Part shown: positions 48,748 through 56,852 of the stretch, piece by piece
Layout: every line of letters starts with the position of its first letter
How positions within the stretch are numbered: position 1 is the first letter of the stretch
NCBI RefSeq assembly: GCF_030412015.1
Contig: NZ_JASNRD010000021.1
Span: 1 to 64,000, forward strand
Direction: 5' to 3'
Source: Massilia sp. YIM B02763
Lineage (GTDB): Bacteria > Pseudomonadota > Gammaproteobacteria > Burkholderiales > Burkholderiaceae_D
DNA: 64,000 bases
Translations under genes and position numbers: made by a program
The notes under the pieces: model-generated
Databases searched by the model: none
What the model was told of the DNA's origin: nothing
The model's input: only the letters and a program-made list of their open reading frames with translations

Positions 48748-49308
48748 ATGAACCAAGCAGAAACAACAAACATCGGCGACGTGCCCGCCGAAACGACCGG
48801 AGCGACCGGCCTCCGGGGCTGCTGGCTGCTCAAGTCCGCCAAGGCTATGAAGCTGGGCAAACATGCCGAAGGCGGAATCCACTATCAAATCCTTACCGAC
48901 AACCAGCGTCATGACCCGTCGTTCAAGATCGTGGGTAACGAGGGCGGCGGCTACTTCAGCAAGGAAGTCATCGCCTTCGGTAACGTCGAATCCTGCCTTA
49001 CCGCGCATCCGCAAGATCAGCCCTTCCCCTCCAAATTGTTGCAGACGGCGTTCACCGGCCGGTCCAGCAATAACGCGGGATTCCTCGCCGCTATCCTGCG
49101 CGCCGAGGGCTTGCTGGCTCTCGCTCCCGACACGGAAGGCCGCCACGTTATGTCCGGCGATTGGGCCGCATGGAAAGCGTCCGTGCTCGCCGAGCCGGGG
49201 CGGCTGCTCGAATCAGAGCCAGTAAGTAAGGAAGAGAAGGCCGAAGATAAGGAAGCCTCTACGCCGTCCGCTGACGAAAAAGATCCACCTCGGCGCGTGA
49301 AGAAATAG
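48748..49308 (+). CDS. hypothetical protein of the element A right-end cluster
   Basis: This 186-residue soluble protein has a mixed alpha/beta core (LRGCWLLKSAKAMKLGKHAEGGIHYQIL, GGGYFSKEVIAFGNVESCL) and a charged C-terminal tail rich in Glu, Lys and Pro (about 150-186). I do not recognise the family. It is followed 28 bp later by a nucleotidyltransferase-fold gene. The tail looks disordered and could bind nucleic acid or a partner. Confidence 0.7.
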   Translation: MNQAETTNIGDVPAETTGATGLRGCWLLKSAKAMKLGKHAEGGIHYQILTDNQRHDPSFKIVGNEGGGYFSKEVIAFGNVESCLTAHPQDQPFPSKLLQTAFTGRSSNNAGFLAAILRAEGLLALAPDTEGRHVMSGDWAAWKASVLAEPGRLLESEPVSKEEKAEDKEASTPSADEKDPPRRVKK

Positions 49309-49336
49309 CAAACACAATCACTCAAGGACCGACCTC

Positions 49337-49891
49337 ATGACCAGCAACTACTCAACAGCGTGGGAAGCGGGGCGGCTCGTGCGTTACCTGATGCGCGCGC
49401 CGAACGTCTACATCTTCGGAGGCCTTCTAAAGCACATCGCCTGCCCCACCGTACACCCCGAATTCACCGATATAGACCTCATCGCAACCGACAGCCGGGA
49501 ACTGGTTCGCATTCAGGACACCTTCGACTACGTGTTCAGGGAGCTACCCAGGATCGGGAACCGACCACGCTACTTCATCGGAAAGTCACAACGAACCGAC
49601 AAGGTAGTCCAACTCGTCCTAATGCGCTCCCACGTCCAGGCAATGCAGTTCGCAGTCGAGGGTCCGCAGTACGACATCGACCGCGCAGCGTTTGGCAACC
49701 GCCGGTTCTACTTCGATGAGGCCATCGGAGAAGTAGCCATCCGGCATGCCATTAGGACGAAGCGAGCAAGCCGCATCACCGCACCCCGCAACCTGACGCA
49801 CTACGCGCCGCACCGGCCGCAGATCGAACAGCGCCACAAGCTCAAGCTGATGCGCAAGGGCTTCACCGTCATCGACTGCCCCGCCCCGTAA
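49337..49891 (+). CDS. nucleotidyltransferase-fold protein
   Basis: This 184-residue protein has the GG-x(n)-D-x-D pattern of polymerase-beta-like nucleotidyltransferases: VYIFGGLLKH (Gly28-Gly29) and FTDIDLIA (Asp45 and Asp47). The third acidic residue is not certain; VVQLVLMRSH may be the matching strand. The basic C-terminus (HRPQIEQRHKLKLMRKGF) could bind RNA or DNA. Relatives act in tRNA repair, antibiotic modification or toxin-antitoxin pairs. Its neighbours are unknown proteins, so its target is open. Confidence 0.6.
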   Translation: MTSNYSTAWEAGRLVRYLMRAPNVYIFGGLLKHIACPTVHPEFTDIDLIATDSRELVRIQDTFDYVFRELPRIGNRPRYFIGKSQRTDKVVQLVLMRSHVQAMQFAVEGPQYDIDRAAFGNRRFYFDEAIGEVAIRHAIRTKRASRITAPRNLTHYAPHRPQIEQRHKLKLMRKGFTVIDCPAP

Positions 49892-49911
49892 CCAACCCAG
49901 AAAGGCCACCC

Positions 49912-50649
49912 ATGACCGTCACGATCTACGTAACAAAGGAAGCGATGGCGACCGTCCACAAAATCAAGGATCTCGACTACTACGACCGCTGCTGCTTGGC
50001 GGACAACGAAGCAACTGACCTCACCCACAAGGAAGGCTACTATCTCAAGACCACCCACAAGCTCAATCTCGCCCCGTTGCCGGAAGGTGCCCTACTCGTC
50101 GCCAGCCTGTGCACCGGCGGCGCCGACTACTCGGAGCGCGTGAGCATTCCCGCCAACCTACGCGGCTGTATCTTTGAGAAGGCCCCCAATCTTCCCCCGC
50201 GCTACAAGGAGATCATCGAATACTGGTCCGGCGAACCGCTGAACACGAATGCGGGCGGCGCTGTCTACTACCAGAACCCGATGAACGCCTACGTGGTCGA
50301 CCTGTCCCTTCTTGATGCGGCGAACGCGGCAGGCAATTACGGCGGCAATGTGGAAGGGATGGACGCCCTATTGTCGGAAGGGGTCGTCGTGCACATCGCG
50401 GGGCTAGGAAAGGTCCTCAGCAACGCTCTAGATGAAGCGTTTGTCGAGGTCGAAATCCCGCTGGATGACGCGATGCTCGCCCTGGACAACCCCGAGTTCC
50501 TGACTGGTCAGCCCTACGTGCAATCGATGGGCCAGCGCTCCGAACGCATCTTCTTGAAAGTGTCGGACATACGCCACTCCCCCGACCCCGATCAGATTTT
50601 CGTGGACGCGCTGCGCTACGAAGAACTCGATTACGGTTTCTATTACTGA
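49912..50649 (+). CDS. hypothetical protein, last gene of the element A right-end cluster
   Basis: This 245-residue acidic protein has no signal peptide or membrane segment. Segments YYLKTTHKLNLAPLPEGALLVASLCTGG and FVEVEIPLDDAMLALDNPEF look like regular secondary structure. I recognise no family. It starts 20 bp after the nucleotidyltransferase-fold gene, so the two are likely one operon. The nearest downstream features are the TGTGC triplet and the right attachment site. Confidence 0.7.
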   Translation: MTVTIYVTKEAMATVHKIKDLDYYDRCCLADNEATDLTHKEGYYLKTTHKLNLAPLPEGALLVASLCTGGADYSERVSIPANLRGCIFEKAPNLPPRYKEIIEYWSGEPLNTNAGGAVYYQNPMNAYVVDLSLLDAANAAGNYGGNVEGMDALLSEGVVVHIAGLGKVLSNALDEAFVEVEIPLDDAMLALDNPEFLTGQPYVQSMGQRSERIFLKVSDIRHSPDPDQIFVDALRYEELDYGFYY

Positions 50650-50660
50650 CTCCATAGCGG

Positions 50661-50687
50661 TGTGCGAGATGTGCAGAGTGTGCTAGC
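50661..50687. repeat. 9-bp iterated motif TGTGCNNNN, near attR of element A
   Basis: TGTGC occurs at 50661, 50670 and 50679, exactly 9 bp apart. It lies 12 bp after the last gene of element A and about 210 bp before the displaced tRNA 3' end. Confidence 0.7.
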
Positions 50688-50899
50688 CACCCTCCTGCCT
50701 ATTGTGGAAAGGGCATTCTGGTCGCTCTCTGGTCGGGGCCACAGCCAATACGATCAAGCTGAATCCATTAGCGGCAAGTTGTCGCTGACGCGCACAAGAG
50801 TAAGGCCATTCATCCATGATCCTTGTGCAGCAAGGAGATACCTCGTGCAATCGGATAGAATGGCTGGCAAGTTATCTCGCAATCGCGGCTGCTTCTGGC

Positions 50900-50945
50900 A
50901 CTTTTAATCCGTTGGTCGCTGGTTCGAGCCCAGCACGGCCTACCA
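50900..50945 (+). other. attR: displaced tRNA-Lys 3' end
   Basis: These 46 nt are identical to the last 46 nt of tRNA-Lys copies 1 and 3 (anticodon loop through CCA). They have no 5' half, so they are not a functional tRNA. This marks the A/B junction and is the strongest evidence for element A's right end. Confidence 0.9.
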
Positions 50946-50957
50946 AGTATTTCCAAG

Positions 50958-50985
50958 AAGCCCACGAATTTCGGTTCGTGGGCTT
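50958..50985 (+). terminator. element B left-end terminator
   Basis: The stem is the same 11-bp AAGCCCACGAA/TTCGTGGGCTT as at 35896, followed by TTT. Confidence 0.88.
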
Positions 50986-51455
50986 TTTGCTTTTCTGGTC
51001 CCTCTCTGGTCGCTTCGGAAAGATCCCGCCGCTCCTCCTCTCTAGGTCAGTAACTATTTCTCTCACTAGGCAGGTCTAAGTCTGACTCGGCACAGGAAAA
51101 ATGGCCCACTTTAGCGAGCTGACCAATAGCTCTGAATGGGGTCCGGCGAGCTATCCGAGCTTTCCCTCCTCTTTCCCCGGCTCAAACCCTTAAAAAGCTC
51201 GCGCCTGCCGCCACTTTGTGTCTTTTCCGACCTGGGCCAAGCGGAGGTTGTATCGCACACCAGGGCGCCACATGTTATTAGTTGCACCAAGCTTTGCAGA
51301 TAAGTAACATGATGAACAGCGCGCATAAAACCAGTCCAGGTGACTTGCAGTGCCATTGCGCGAACTGCCATCGCTTCCTTCACAGATTATTAAAGACGAG
51401 CGCGCAGGCCGACAATGATAGTGGCGCAACGGAAACTAGCAATTGAGGGTAATAA
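50986..51455. other. left-end noncoding stretch of element B
   Basis: It contains the paired CTGGTC half-sites (50994-51018). The rest has no convincing gene; it should hold the promoter of the restriction enzyme gene. Confidence 0.5.
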
Positions 51456-52379
51456 ATGGCTGAAATTACGCGCAAACGAACCGGCGAACTCTTGCAAGCG
51501 CTTTTCAAAATCCTGTTGGCTAGCCCGACAGGTCTACCTGCACGTGATGCCCTTTATCAGCTCGCTTCAAAAGTGACCCTTACTCCTTACGAGGCTGGCG
51601 ATTACGAGTCAGGCGGTCGGCGTTTCGAAAAAGTGGTGAGATTTGCGACTGTGGATTGTGTTAAGGCGGGGTGGCTCATCAAGGAAAAGGGGACGTGGTC
51701 CGTTACAGACGAGGGAAGACAAGCTTTGGGCGATTATTGGGAGCCAGAGGCCTTCTACCGAAGGGCAGTTAAGCTGTATTCCGAATGGAAAGCATTGCAG
51801 CCGAATGCCGATCCTAGTGATGCTGTACCGAATGCTTTTAAGCCCTCAGACGAAATCGCTGAAAAGCTAGACACATCCGCGAAGGCAGTAAGCGTAACGT
51901 TCGACGAGGCTGAGGAGCAGGCTTGGTCCGAAATCTCGACGTATTTAAGAGCGATGAATCCCTACGAGTTTCAGGATTTAGTGGCGGATTTACTTCGTGC
52001 GATGTCCTACCATGTGAGCTGGGTTTCACCTCCTGGAAAAGATGGTGGCGTCGACATTCTTGCTTGGCCAGATCCTCTCGGCACTCGGCCACCCCGCATT
52101 AAAGTCCAAGTGAAACGACAGCAACAGGCGATCTCTGTTGATGGCTTACGGTCATTTATGGCTGTCCTAGGTGATGATGACGTTGGACTTTTTGTTTCCA
52201 CTGGAGGTTTTACAAAAGATGCTGAGTTTGAAGCACGAACACAAGAAAAGCGCCGTATTACTTTGATCAGCCTCGACAAATTATTTGATCTCTGGGTTGA
52301 GCACTACGAGAAACTCACCGATCAAGCGCGCCGCCGATTGCCTCTGCGGCCTATTCGTTTTCTTGCTCCGCTAAACTGA
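51456..52379 (+). CDS. Mrr-like restriction endonuclease
   Basis: This is a predicted type IV-like restriction enzyme of 307 residues. The N-terminal winged-helix Mrr_N domain (residues about 5-95: RTGELLQALFKILLASPTGLP, ending WSVTDEGRQAL) recognises DNA. The C-terminal PD-(D/E)xK-like Mrr_cat domain has Glu171 in PYEFQDLVADLLRAM, GKDGGVDILAW (Asp200) and the QVK triad end (218-220). Mrr enzymes cut DNA with methylated bases. The start is the ATG after GGGTAATAA. It lies 8 bp upstream of a DUF6979-type gene. Confidence 0.85.
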   Translation: MAEITRKRTGELLQALFKILLASPTGLPARDALYQLASKVTLTPYEAGDYESGGRRFEKVVRFATVDCVKAGWLIKEKGTWSVTDEGRQALGDYWEPEAFYRRAVKLYSEWKALQPNADPSDAVPNAFKPSDEIAEKLDTSAKAVSVTFDEAEEQAWSEISTYLRAMNPYEFQDLVADLLRAMSYHVSWVSPPGKDGGVDILAWPDPLGTRPPRIKVQVKRQQQAISVDGLRSFMAVLGDDDVGLFVSTGGFTKDAEFEARTQEKRRITLISLDKLFDLWVEHYEKLTDQARRRLPLRPIRFLAPLN

Positions 52380-52387
52380 AGGCGATC

Positions 52388-52786
52388 ATGCCAGACTATG
52401 CCGATGTCGCTATACGGGCCGTTTCCGAATTGCGTAGTGGACGGGCGAATTCGCCCCGCGATGCTTGGGATAATGCGGCCGTTGAAATCTTTCCCAGCAG
52501 CCCGTCAATGCAATCAAAGGGCTGCCCTAGAACCACATTTCTAACGCTCTGCGCTAGCGGCGCCGTGAAAGGGTTGCCTTCAACTGAAGTTGTGCGAGAC
52601 AGCGAAAATTCTCGGCATGCTCGCGACTGCTTGAGGTTATTAGCTAGACATCCCAACTACTTGTCCATGGGTCCACGACAATTATGGCGCCTAATAACTG
52701 ACTCATCCGGAAAAGCCTACAACCAACAAATCCATGTAATCATAGGCCTAGCCAAGGCCGGATTACTTCAATATGAGGCGATATAG
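52388..52786 (+). CDS. DUF6979-like hypothetical protein
   Basis: This 132-residue protein has the pattern YADVAIRAVSELRSG, SPRDAWDNAAVEIFPSS and KGCPRTTFLTLCASGAVKGLP, then LWRLITDSSGKAYNQQIHVI. It matches my memory of the DUF6979 family, whose function is unknown. Its close spacing behind the Mrr-like gene suggests one operon and a link to restriction. The family call rests on pattern recall only. Confidence 0.6.
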   Translation: MPDYADVAIRAVSELRSGRANSPRDAWDNAAVEIFPSSPSMQSKGCPRTTFLTLCASGAVKGLPSTEVVRDSENSRHARDCLRLLARHPNYLSMGPRQLWRLITDSSGKAYNQQIHVIIGLAKAGLLQYEAI

Positions 52787-52893
52787 TTATCCAATATATT
52801 GATGAGCAATCGAAAGTATACTTAACATATAAATGATTAAGTTAAATTCGACGCTTCAATAAAATAGTTTTGATTACTACAGCAGTATAGATA

Positions 52894-54564
52894 ATGAATA
52901 TATTTTTCAGCAAGGTAAAATTACCCACTAACATGACCGATGGATGTTACCTGACACAGGATCACGTCGGAAGCAACTATGGCAGCCCTTGGGACGACTA
53001 TGGCTACGTAATAACATTCAAATGCTATATCGTTAAAGACGGTAAGCAAGAGAATTTAGGTTCTGTAAAAATCCTGACGAAGGACGAAACCAACACAGCA
53101 AAGGTATTTGCATCCGCGAGCGCCGAATCAATTATAGAAATCACGGATATTCTAAATCCGGAGAAGTTCGTCTCGCTTTCTAGCGATTTAGACTATTACA
53201 GAAAAAAAAAAATCTTTAGTCAAATCAATGAGATCGAAAAATTTCTAGAACTGATTTGTGATGCCAGCTTTTATTATCAGCTACAAGACGTATTTCGTGG
53301 CTGGCCAGGTTTCTCGAGTGGCATATTGAGATCCGGGAGCGCCTCTGAGGCCGCTCTTAAAAAGGGTCACCAGATCGCGATCGGAAATTATGAAATTCAG
53401 GAAAACTTCATTTTTACGATAAATAATCTGCCGGACACCTTTGATCCAATCACCTTAAGCTTCGACAATGTTGAAAACAACATTAACTCTCGTCGGATAA
53501 ATGTTTTAGTTGGCGAAAATGGAGTTGGCAAATCGCATGCGTTGCTTTCCCTTGTACGAAACATTACCGGTGTTGATAACACCGGCGAATCACTACCATT
53601 TTTCCATAAGATAATATGCATTGCCTACTCACCTTTTGAAAAGTTTTATACGAAGAGTGAGATTGCGACAGCGTTACACGAAGCGCGTATAGGCCCTATT
53701 AAAAAAGATTCGAAAACGAAGAGAGAGCGACGCCGACTGAATGTAAACGCTTATGCTTATATTGGGTTCAAAAAAGAAGATGGGGAATTTTCTTTAGGTT
53801 GGCCGGCGATCCACAGCGTCATATCATTGCTAAAATTAATTTCGTACGACGAAGAAAATAGGTGGTGGCGCAACAAGTCAAAATTTGATCAGCTTTTCGA
53901 AGCGCTTAGGCGCCATATCGAGTTCGATGCGATTGGGATAAAAGAAAAAACTGGTGCGTTTCTATACATAAACAAAGAAAACTACGATCGAGTAAAACTC
54001 AAACTTGACCATCTCGATGCAAATCAAGGCCTCAACTTCTTTTTGAATGAAAAGCAAGTTAATTTGAGCTCAGGGCAGAATATCTACGCATATATGCTGC
54101 CTTCACTGATGGCAGAGATCGAAGAGGAGAGTTTAGTTCTCATAGATGAACCTGAGTTATATTTACACCCAACCCTTGAAATTGCCTTATTGGATATGCT
54201 GAAGACAGTACTAAGTGTCACAAAATCATATGCAGTAATAGCCACCCATTCACCAGTAATGGTAAGGGAAGTTGATAAGGAGGCGGTAAATATACTGCGC
54301 AAGCGAGAAGGAAGAACAACAGTTTTCCGTCCGCCCTTCCAAACTCTAGGTGAGTCGACCGATAGAATTTCTGGCGAAGTATTCGACGATTATTATACCA
54401 ATAAGCCTTTTCAACAAAGCATTAACAATCTGATCAAGGATGAGAAAATCTCGATTGACGAGATAGAGAAGATATCTGCGTTCGTCGGAGATGAAGCGTT
54501 AGCTTATGCCATAACAGTTTTAAGCGATACCGAAAATTCAGAAGTAGAAATCAGCGACCTATGA
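52894..54564 (+). CDS. AAA-family ATPase, Septu PtuA-like, with N-terminal extension
   Basis: This is a predicted ABC/SMC-like ATPase of 556 residues. Walker A is GENGVGKS at 207-214. The signature-like LSSGQN lies near 390, and Walker B plus D-loop (LVLIDEPELYLHP) near 414; this order is shared with PtuA and OLD-type ATPases. Residues 1-170 form an extra N-terminal region I cannot assign. Base use is AT-rich compared with the core. Its stop overlaps the HNH gene (ATGA), so the two are coupled. The pair resembles Septu, an anti-phage system in which the ATPase and nuclease act together; the N-terminal region is unlike the classical form. Confidence 0.78.
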   Translation: MNIFFSKVKLPTNMTDGCYLTQDHVGSNYGSPWDDYGYVITFKCYIVKDGKQENLGSVKILTKDETNTAKVFASASAESIIEITDILNPEKFVSLSSDLDYYRKKKIFSQINEIEKFLELICDASFYYQLQDVFRGWPGFSSGILRSGSASEAALKKGHQIAIGNYEIQENFIFTINNLPDTFDPITLSFDNVENNINSRRINVLVGENGVGKSHALLSLVRNITGVDNTGESLPFFHKIICIAYSPFEKFYTKSEIATALHEARIGPIKKDSKTKRERRRLNVNAYAYIGFKKEDGEFSLGWPAIHSVISLLKLISYDEENRWWRNKSKFDQLFEALRRHIEFDAIGIKEKTGAFLYINKENYDRVKLKLDHLDANQGLNFFLNEKQVNLSSGQNIYAYMLPSLMAEIEEESLVLIDEPELYLHPTLEIALLDMLKTVLSVTKSYAVIATHSPVMVREVDKEAVNILRKREGRTTVFRPPFQTLGESTDRISGEVFDDYYTNKPFQQSINNLIKDEKISIDEIEKISAFVGDEALAYAITVLSDTENSEVEISDL

Positions 54565-55430
54565 AATATCTGCCTCATATGCGGGTTAGTCCAATTGATG
54601 AGTGGCTTAATTTGGCATTAAAATGCCGGAAAGCCAACGTAACTGGACTAAATGCTCTCGCCGCCAGAATCCGCACGTCATATGAGTTGTATTCGACACT
54701 AATAGATGACGTAGGCACTAAAGTCCCCGACAGTGCTTTTGCCGCTGAAAAGTTGCTTTTACTCGACTATTACTCGGGTGCCCCGTCCGAGTTGGCGCGT
54801 CTTATGACAATGCGACGAGCTGACACCACCATTCATGAATGTCCATACTGCGGATATCCGAACATTCCTGATACACTCGACCATTTTATTCCGAAAGATG
54901 AATGGCCAGAATACGCATTTTTAGCTGACAATCTTGTCCCGCAGTGCAGAGGTTGCGCACCCACCAAAGGCCAACATTATTTTTGCGATATCGAAAATTC
55001 GGCAAAGTTTATTCATCCTTTCTACTGTGATTTGATTTCAAAATTAACGTTTCACGTTTCGATGGTATTTGCAAAACCTGTTCCTACTTTTTCAGTAGAT
55101 TTTAAAAGCAAAGGCACGTTATCTGCACATCAAAAACAACGACTTGCATTACATATAAAACACTTAAAAATAAGAACACGTATTATTAGCTATTGCCATA
55201 AAAGCTTTAATCATTGGCTGGATTTGGTTAGAAAAACAGGTGTAGACGCTTCGATTGCTTTCTCTCAGCGCCTGGAAGAAAAAGGAGGAGCGGACATGCC
55301 AAGTGAGAATTGGGATCATGCATTCTTTCATGCTGTACTGAACAATAAAGATGCTATGGATTATTTGTTATCTGAAAGAAAGTTGATAAAAAATAATGTT
55401 GTCGAGCCGCTGTCAGATTTGGGCATCTGA
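54561..55430 (+). CDS. HNH endonuclease, Septu PtuB-like
   Basis: This 289-residue nuclease has a central HNH domain with a zinc cage: C94/C97 in CPYCG, D107-H108 in LDHFI, N124 and C129/C132 in CRGC. The remainder is helical. The position directly behind an AAA ATPase, with a four-base overlap, matches the PtuA-PtuB order of Septu. It is longer than many PtuB proteins. It should cut phage or host DNA once the ATPase is triggered; this is inferred from the pairing. Confidence 0.8.
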   Translation: MKYLPHMRVSPIDEWLNLALKCRKANVTGLNALAARIRTSYELYSTLIDDVGTKVPDSAFAAEKLLLLDYYSGAPSELARLMTMRRADTTIHECPYCGYPNIPDTLDHFIPKDEWPEYAFLADNLVPQCRGCAPTKGQHYFCDIENSAKFIHPFYCDLISKLTFHVSMVFAKPVPTFSVDFKSKGTLSAHQKQRLALHIKHLKIRTRIISYCHKSFNHWLDLVRKTGVDASIAFSQRLEEKGGADMPSENWDHAFFHAVLNNKDAMDYLLSERKLIKNNVVEPLSDLGI

Positions 55431-55506
55431 CTCTTTCATCGCAGCTCAGCCGGCCGGCCGCTGATGGGGCCAGATGAGCTAATTTTTTAACGATTAGAAA
55501 AGCCTT

Positions 55507-55944
55507 ATGTCCGACGCGATCCTTACGCTGAAGTGGCCAGAGGTCATTAAGAACCTCTGGGCAGCACAATAGGCATTTGCAAAGCACTATAAAGATACCG
55601 GCCTAAAATTTACGCTCGATGGCCGCCTAGTAGGCGATATCGCCGAAGCCTTGGCGCTCGACTACTTCGACCTAGAGCTTCCTCCGAAGCGTACAGGAGG
55701 CGTCGATGCCTGGACTCGTTCAGGAAAGACTGTTCAGGTAAAGGCAACCGGGAACCCAAAATCCGGCCCAGCATTTACACCGGGCAAAGGACGCGCGGAA
55801 TACCTTCTCTTCTTCGCGATCGAGTTCCAGGCAAACACAGCGTCAGTCATCTATAACGGTCCAGAGGCACCGGTACGAACCCTGCTACCAGCTGAGGTGC
55901 TTCGACTTGGCCTGTGTGGTCACGACCACACTTCCCCGCCCTAA
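55507..55944 (+). pseudogene. DUF6998-like gene broken by an in-frame TAG
   Basis: ATG 55507 opens MSDAILTLKWPEVIKNLWAAQ and meets TAG at 55570. The same frame then continues for another 120 residues (AFAKHYKDTGLKFTLDGRLVGDIAEALAL...) with family-like features. The pattern GDIAEALAL, VDAWTRSGKTVQVKATG and LLFFAIEF resembles the DUF6998 group, which has a nuclease-like strand core. A premature amber codon would stop translation unless suppressed. A start at 55651 would give a 97-residue remnant. Confidence 0.6.
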
Positions 55945-56083
55945 TCCCGCCACGCTCGTACGACTAGAAAAATCTACTTCCGAGTTCGGCCAATTTCAGC
56001 CATAAGCAGCCGCCTTCCATCATCCTCGATTCTGTTTGCCAAAGTTCACATTTATCTCCGGTCAAGTGCGCAAAATTTCTCGA

Positions 56084-56470
56084 CTATAAGTTCATAGCTC
56101 TGCTTTCGAGATATAGCAACAAGTCAGAAAATGAAACCCCGTTACCTTTAGACTGATTACATAATGGATGCGTAAGCTGAAGGTTGGTAAATTCATTGCC
56201 ACCGCCTTTTGAGTGGGGAATTTTGTGATCCACATGGAAATATCCCCATGCAATATTTTTCCTGCAAATAGCACACTTTCCGCGCTGAGAATCATATAAC
56301 TCGTGTAGCTGGGCTTCTATCCAAGAGCGTCGCTTTATCGGCGAAATTTCTTTCAGAATTTCAACCGCTTCCTGGAGAATGAAGGCCAACTGCAGTTCAC
56401 TTGCCTTTTCCTTTCTAGTTGCAGATTTTAGGCAATCTGTAAGCCGATCTATTTCATTGCTCATAATCAC
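56084..56470 (-). CDS. HNH endonuclease
   Basis: This 128-residue protein has a C-terminal HNH domain: C66-x2-C69 (CAIC), the catalytic D81-H82 in VDHKIPHSKGG, N97 and H101-P-L-C in LTHPLCNQSKG. The N-terminal 55 residues are helical. It overlaps the coiled-coil gene by four bases (ATGA at 56467-56470), so the two are translated together. This small stand-alone nuclease may be a defence effector or phage-derived; function is not proven. Confidence 0.82.
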   Translation of the reverse strand: MIMSNEIDRLTDCLKSATRKEKASELQLAFILQEAVEILKEISPIKRRSWIEAQLHELYDSQRGKCAICRKNIAWGYFHVDHKIPHSKGGGNEFTNLQLTHPLCNQSKGNGVSFSDLLLYLESRAMNL

Positions 56471-56766
56471 GCCGCCAATGCTTTTGCAATTCTAGTTTGA
56501 TTATTCCTGAGGCGACGTAGCACAGATTTTGCCCGCAGAATATCCGATTGATTGATAGCGTCTTTCACTAGAATCTCGCAAGTGCTGACCATGAGTCCTA
56601 TTTGCTCTTTCATCAAATTTAATTCGTTCTGTGGTCGATTCTTATAGTTTCCGAATTGATCAAGTTGTGATGACATTAATGCGAGACTTGTCTCAAGGCT
56701 CGATACGCGGGATTCGAGCTCGGCTGTGCGGCGCTCTAGCTCCGCGATTCGTTCTTCGATATTCAT
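56467..56766 (-). CDS. coiled-coil small protein paired with HNH nuclease
   Basis: This 99-residue protein has an N-terminal coiled coil with clear heptads (RIAELERRTAELESRVSSLETSLALM), then two helices. AAAGGA precedes the ATG. It is the first gene of a two-gene unit with the HNH nuclease and may serve as its multimerisation partner or inhibitor. No family is recognised. Confidence 0.65.
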   Translation of the reverse strand: MNIEERIAELERRTAELESRVSSLETSLALMSSQLDQFGNYKNRPQNELNLMKEQIGLMVSTCEILVKDAINQSDILRAKSVLRRLRNNQTRIAKALAA

Positions 56767-56852
56767 TCCAAAAATCCTTTCCGGGGAACTTTTCTTTTTC
56801 CGATAACGAAAGTACTGGTGAGTACTATCGCACGCGCTTTTATGGGCGAGTA

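Larger units (their letters stand above)
35884..50945. mobile_element. integrative element A (tRNA-Lys-inserted)
   Basis: Boundaries come from the two tRNA-Lys 3' ends at 35838-35883 and 50900-50945. Cargo includes fdhA, IS relics, a truncated CoiA-like gene, an integrase, a DUF927 protein, AlpA, a second integrase, a retron-like operon and an unknown four-gene cluster. REP-like pairs common in the core are absent inside. Element B directly follows and shares A's left-end sequence, so both belong to one family. Confidence 0.85.

Noticed and set aside
50900-50945. A fourth tRNA-Lys gene.
   Set aside because: Only the last 46 nt are present; the D arm and 5' acceptor strand are missing, so it is an attachment-site remnant.
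51111-51429. Short minus-strand frames between the left end of element B and the Mrr-like gene.
   Set aside because: No ribosome binding site or recognisable pattern; the two frames overlap each other and neither looks conserved in composition.
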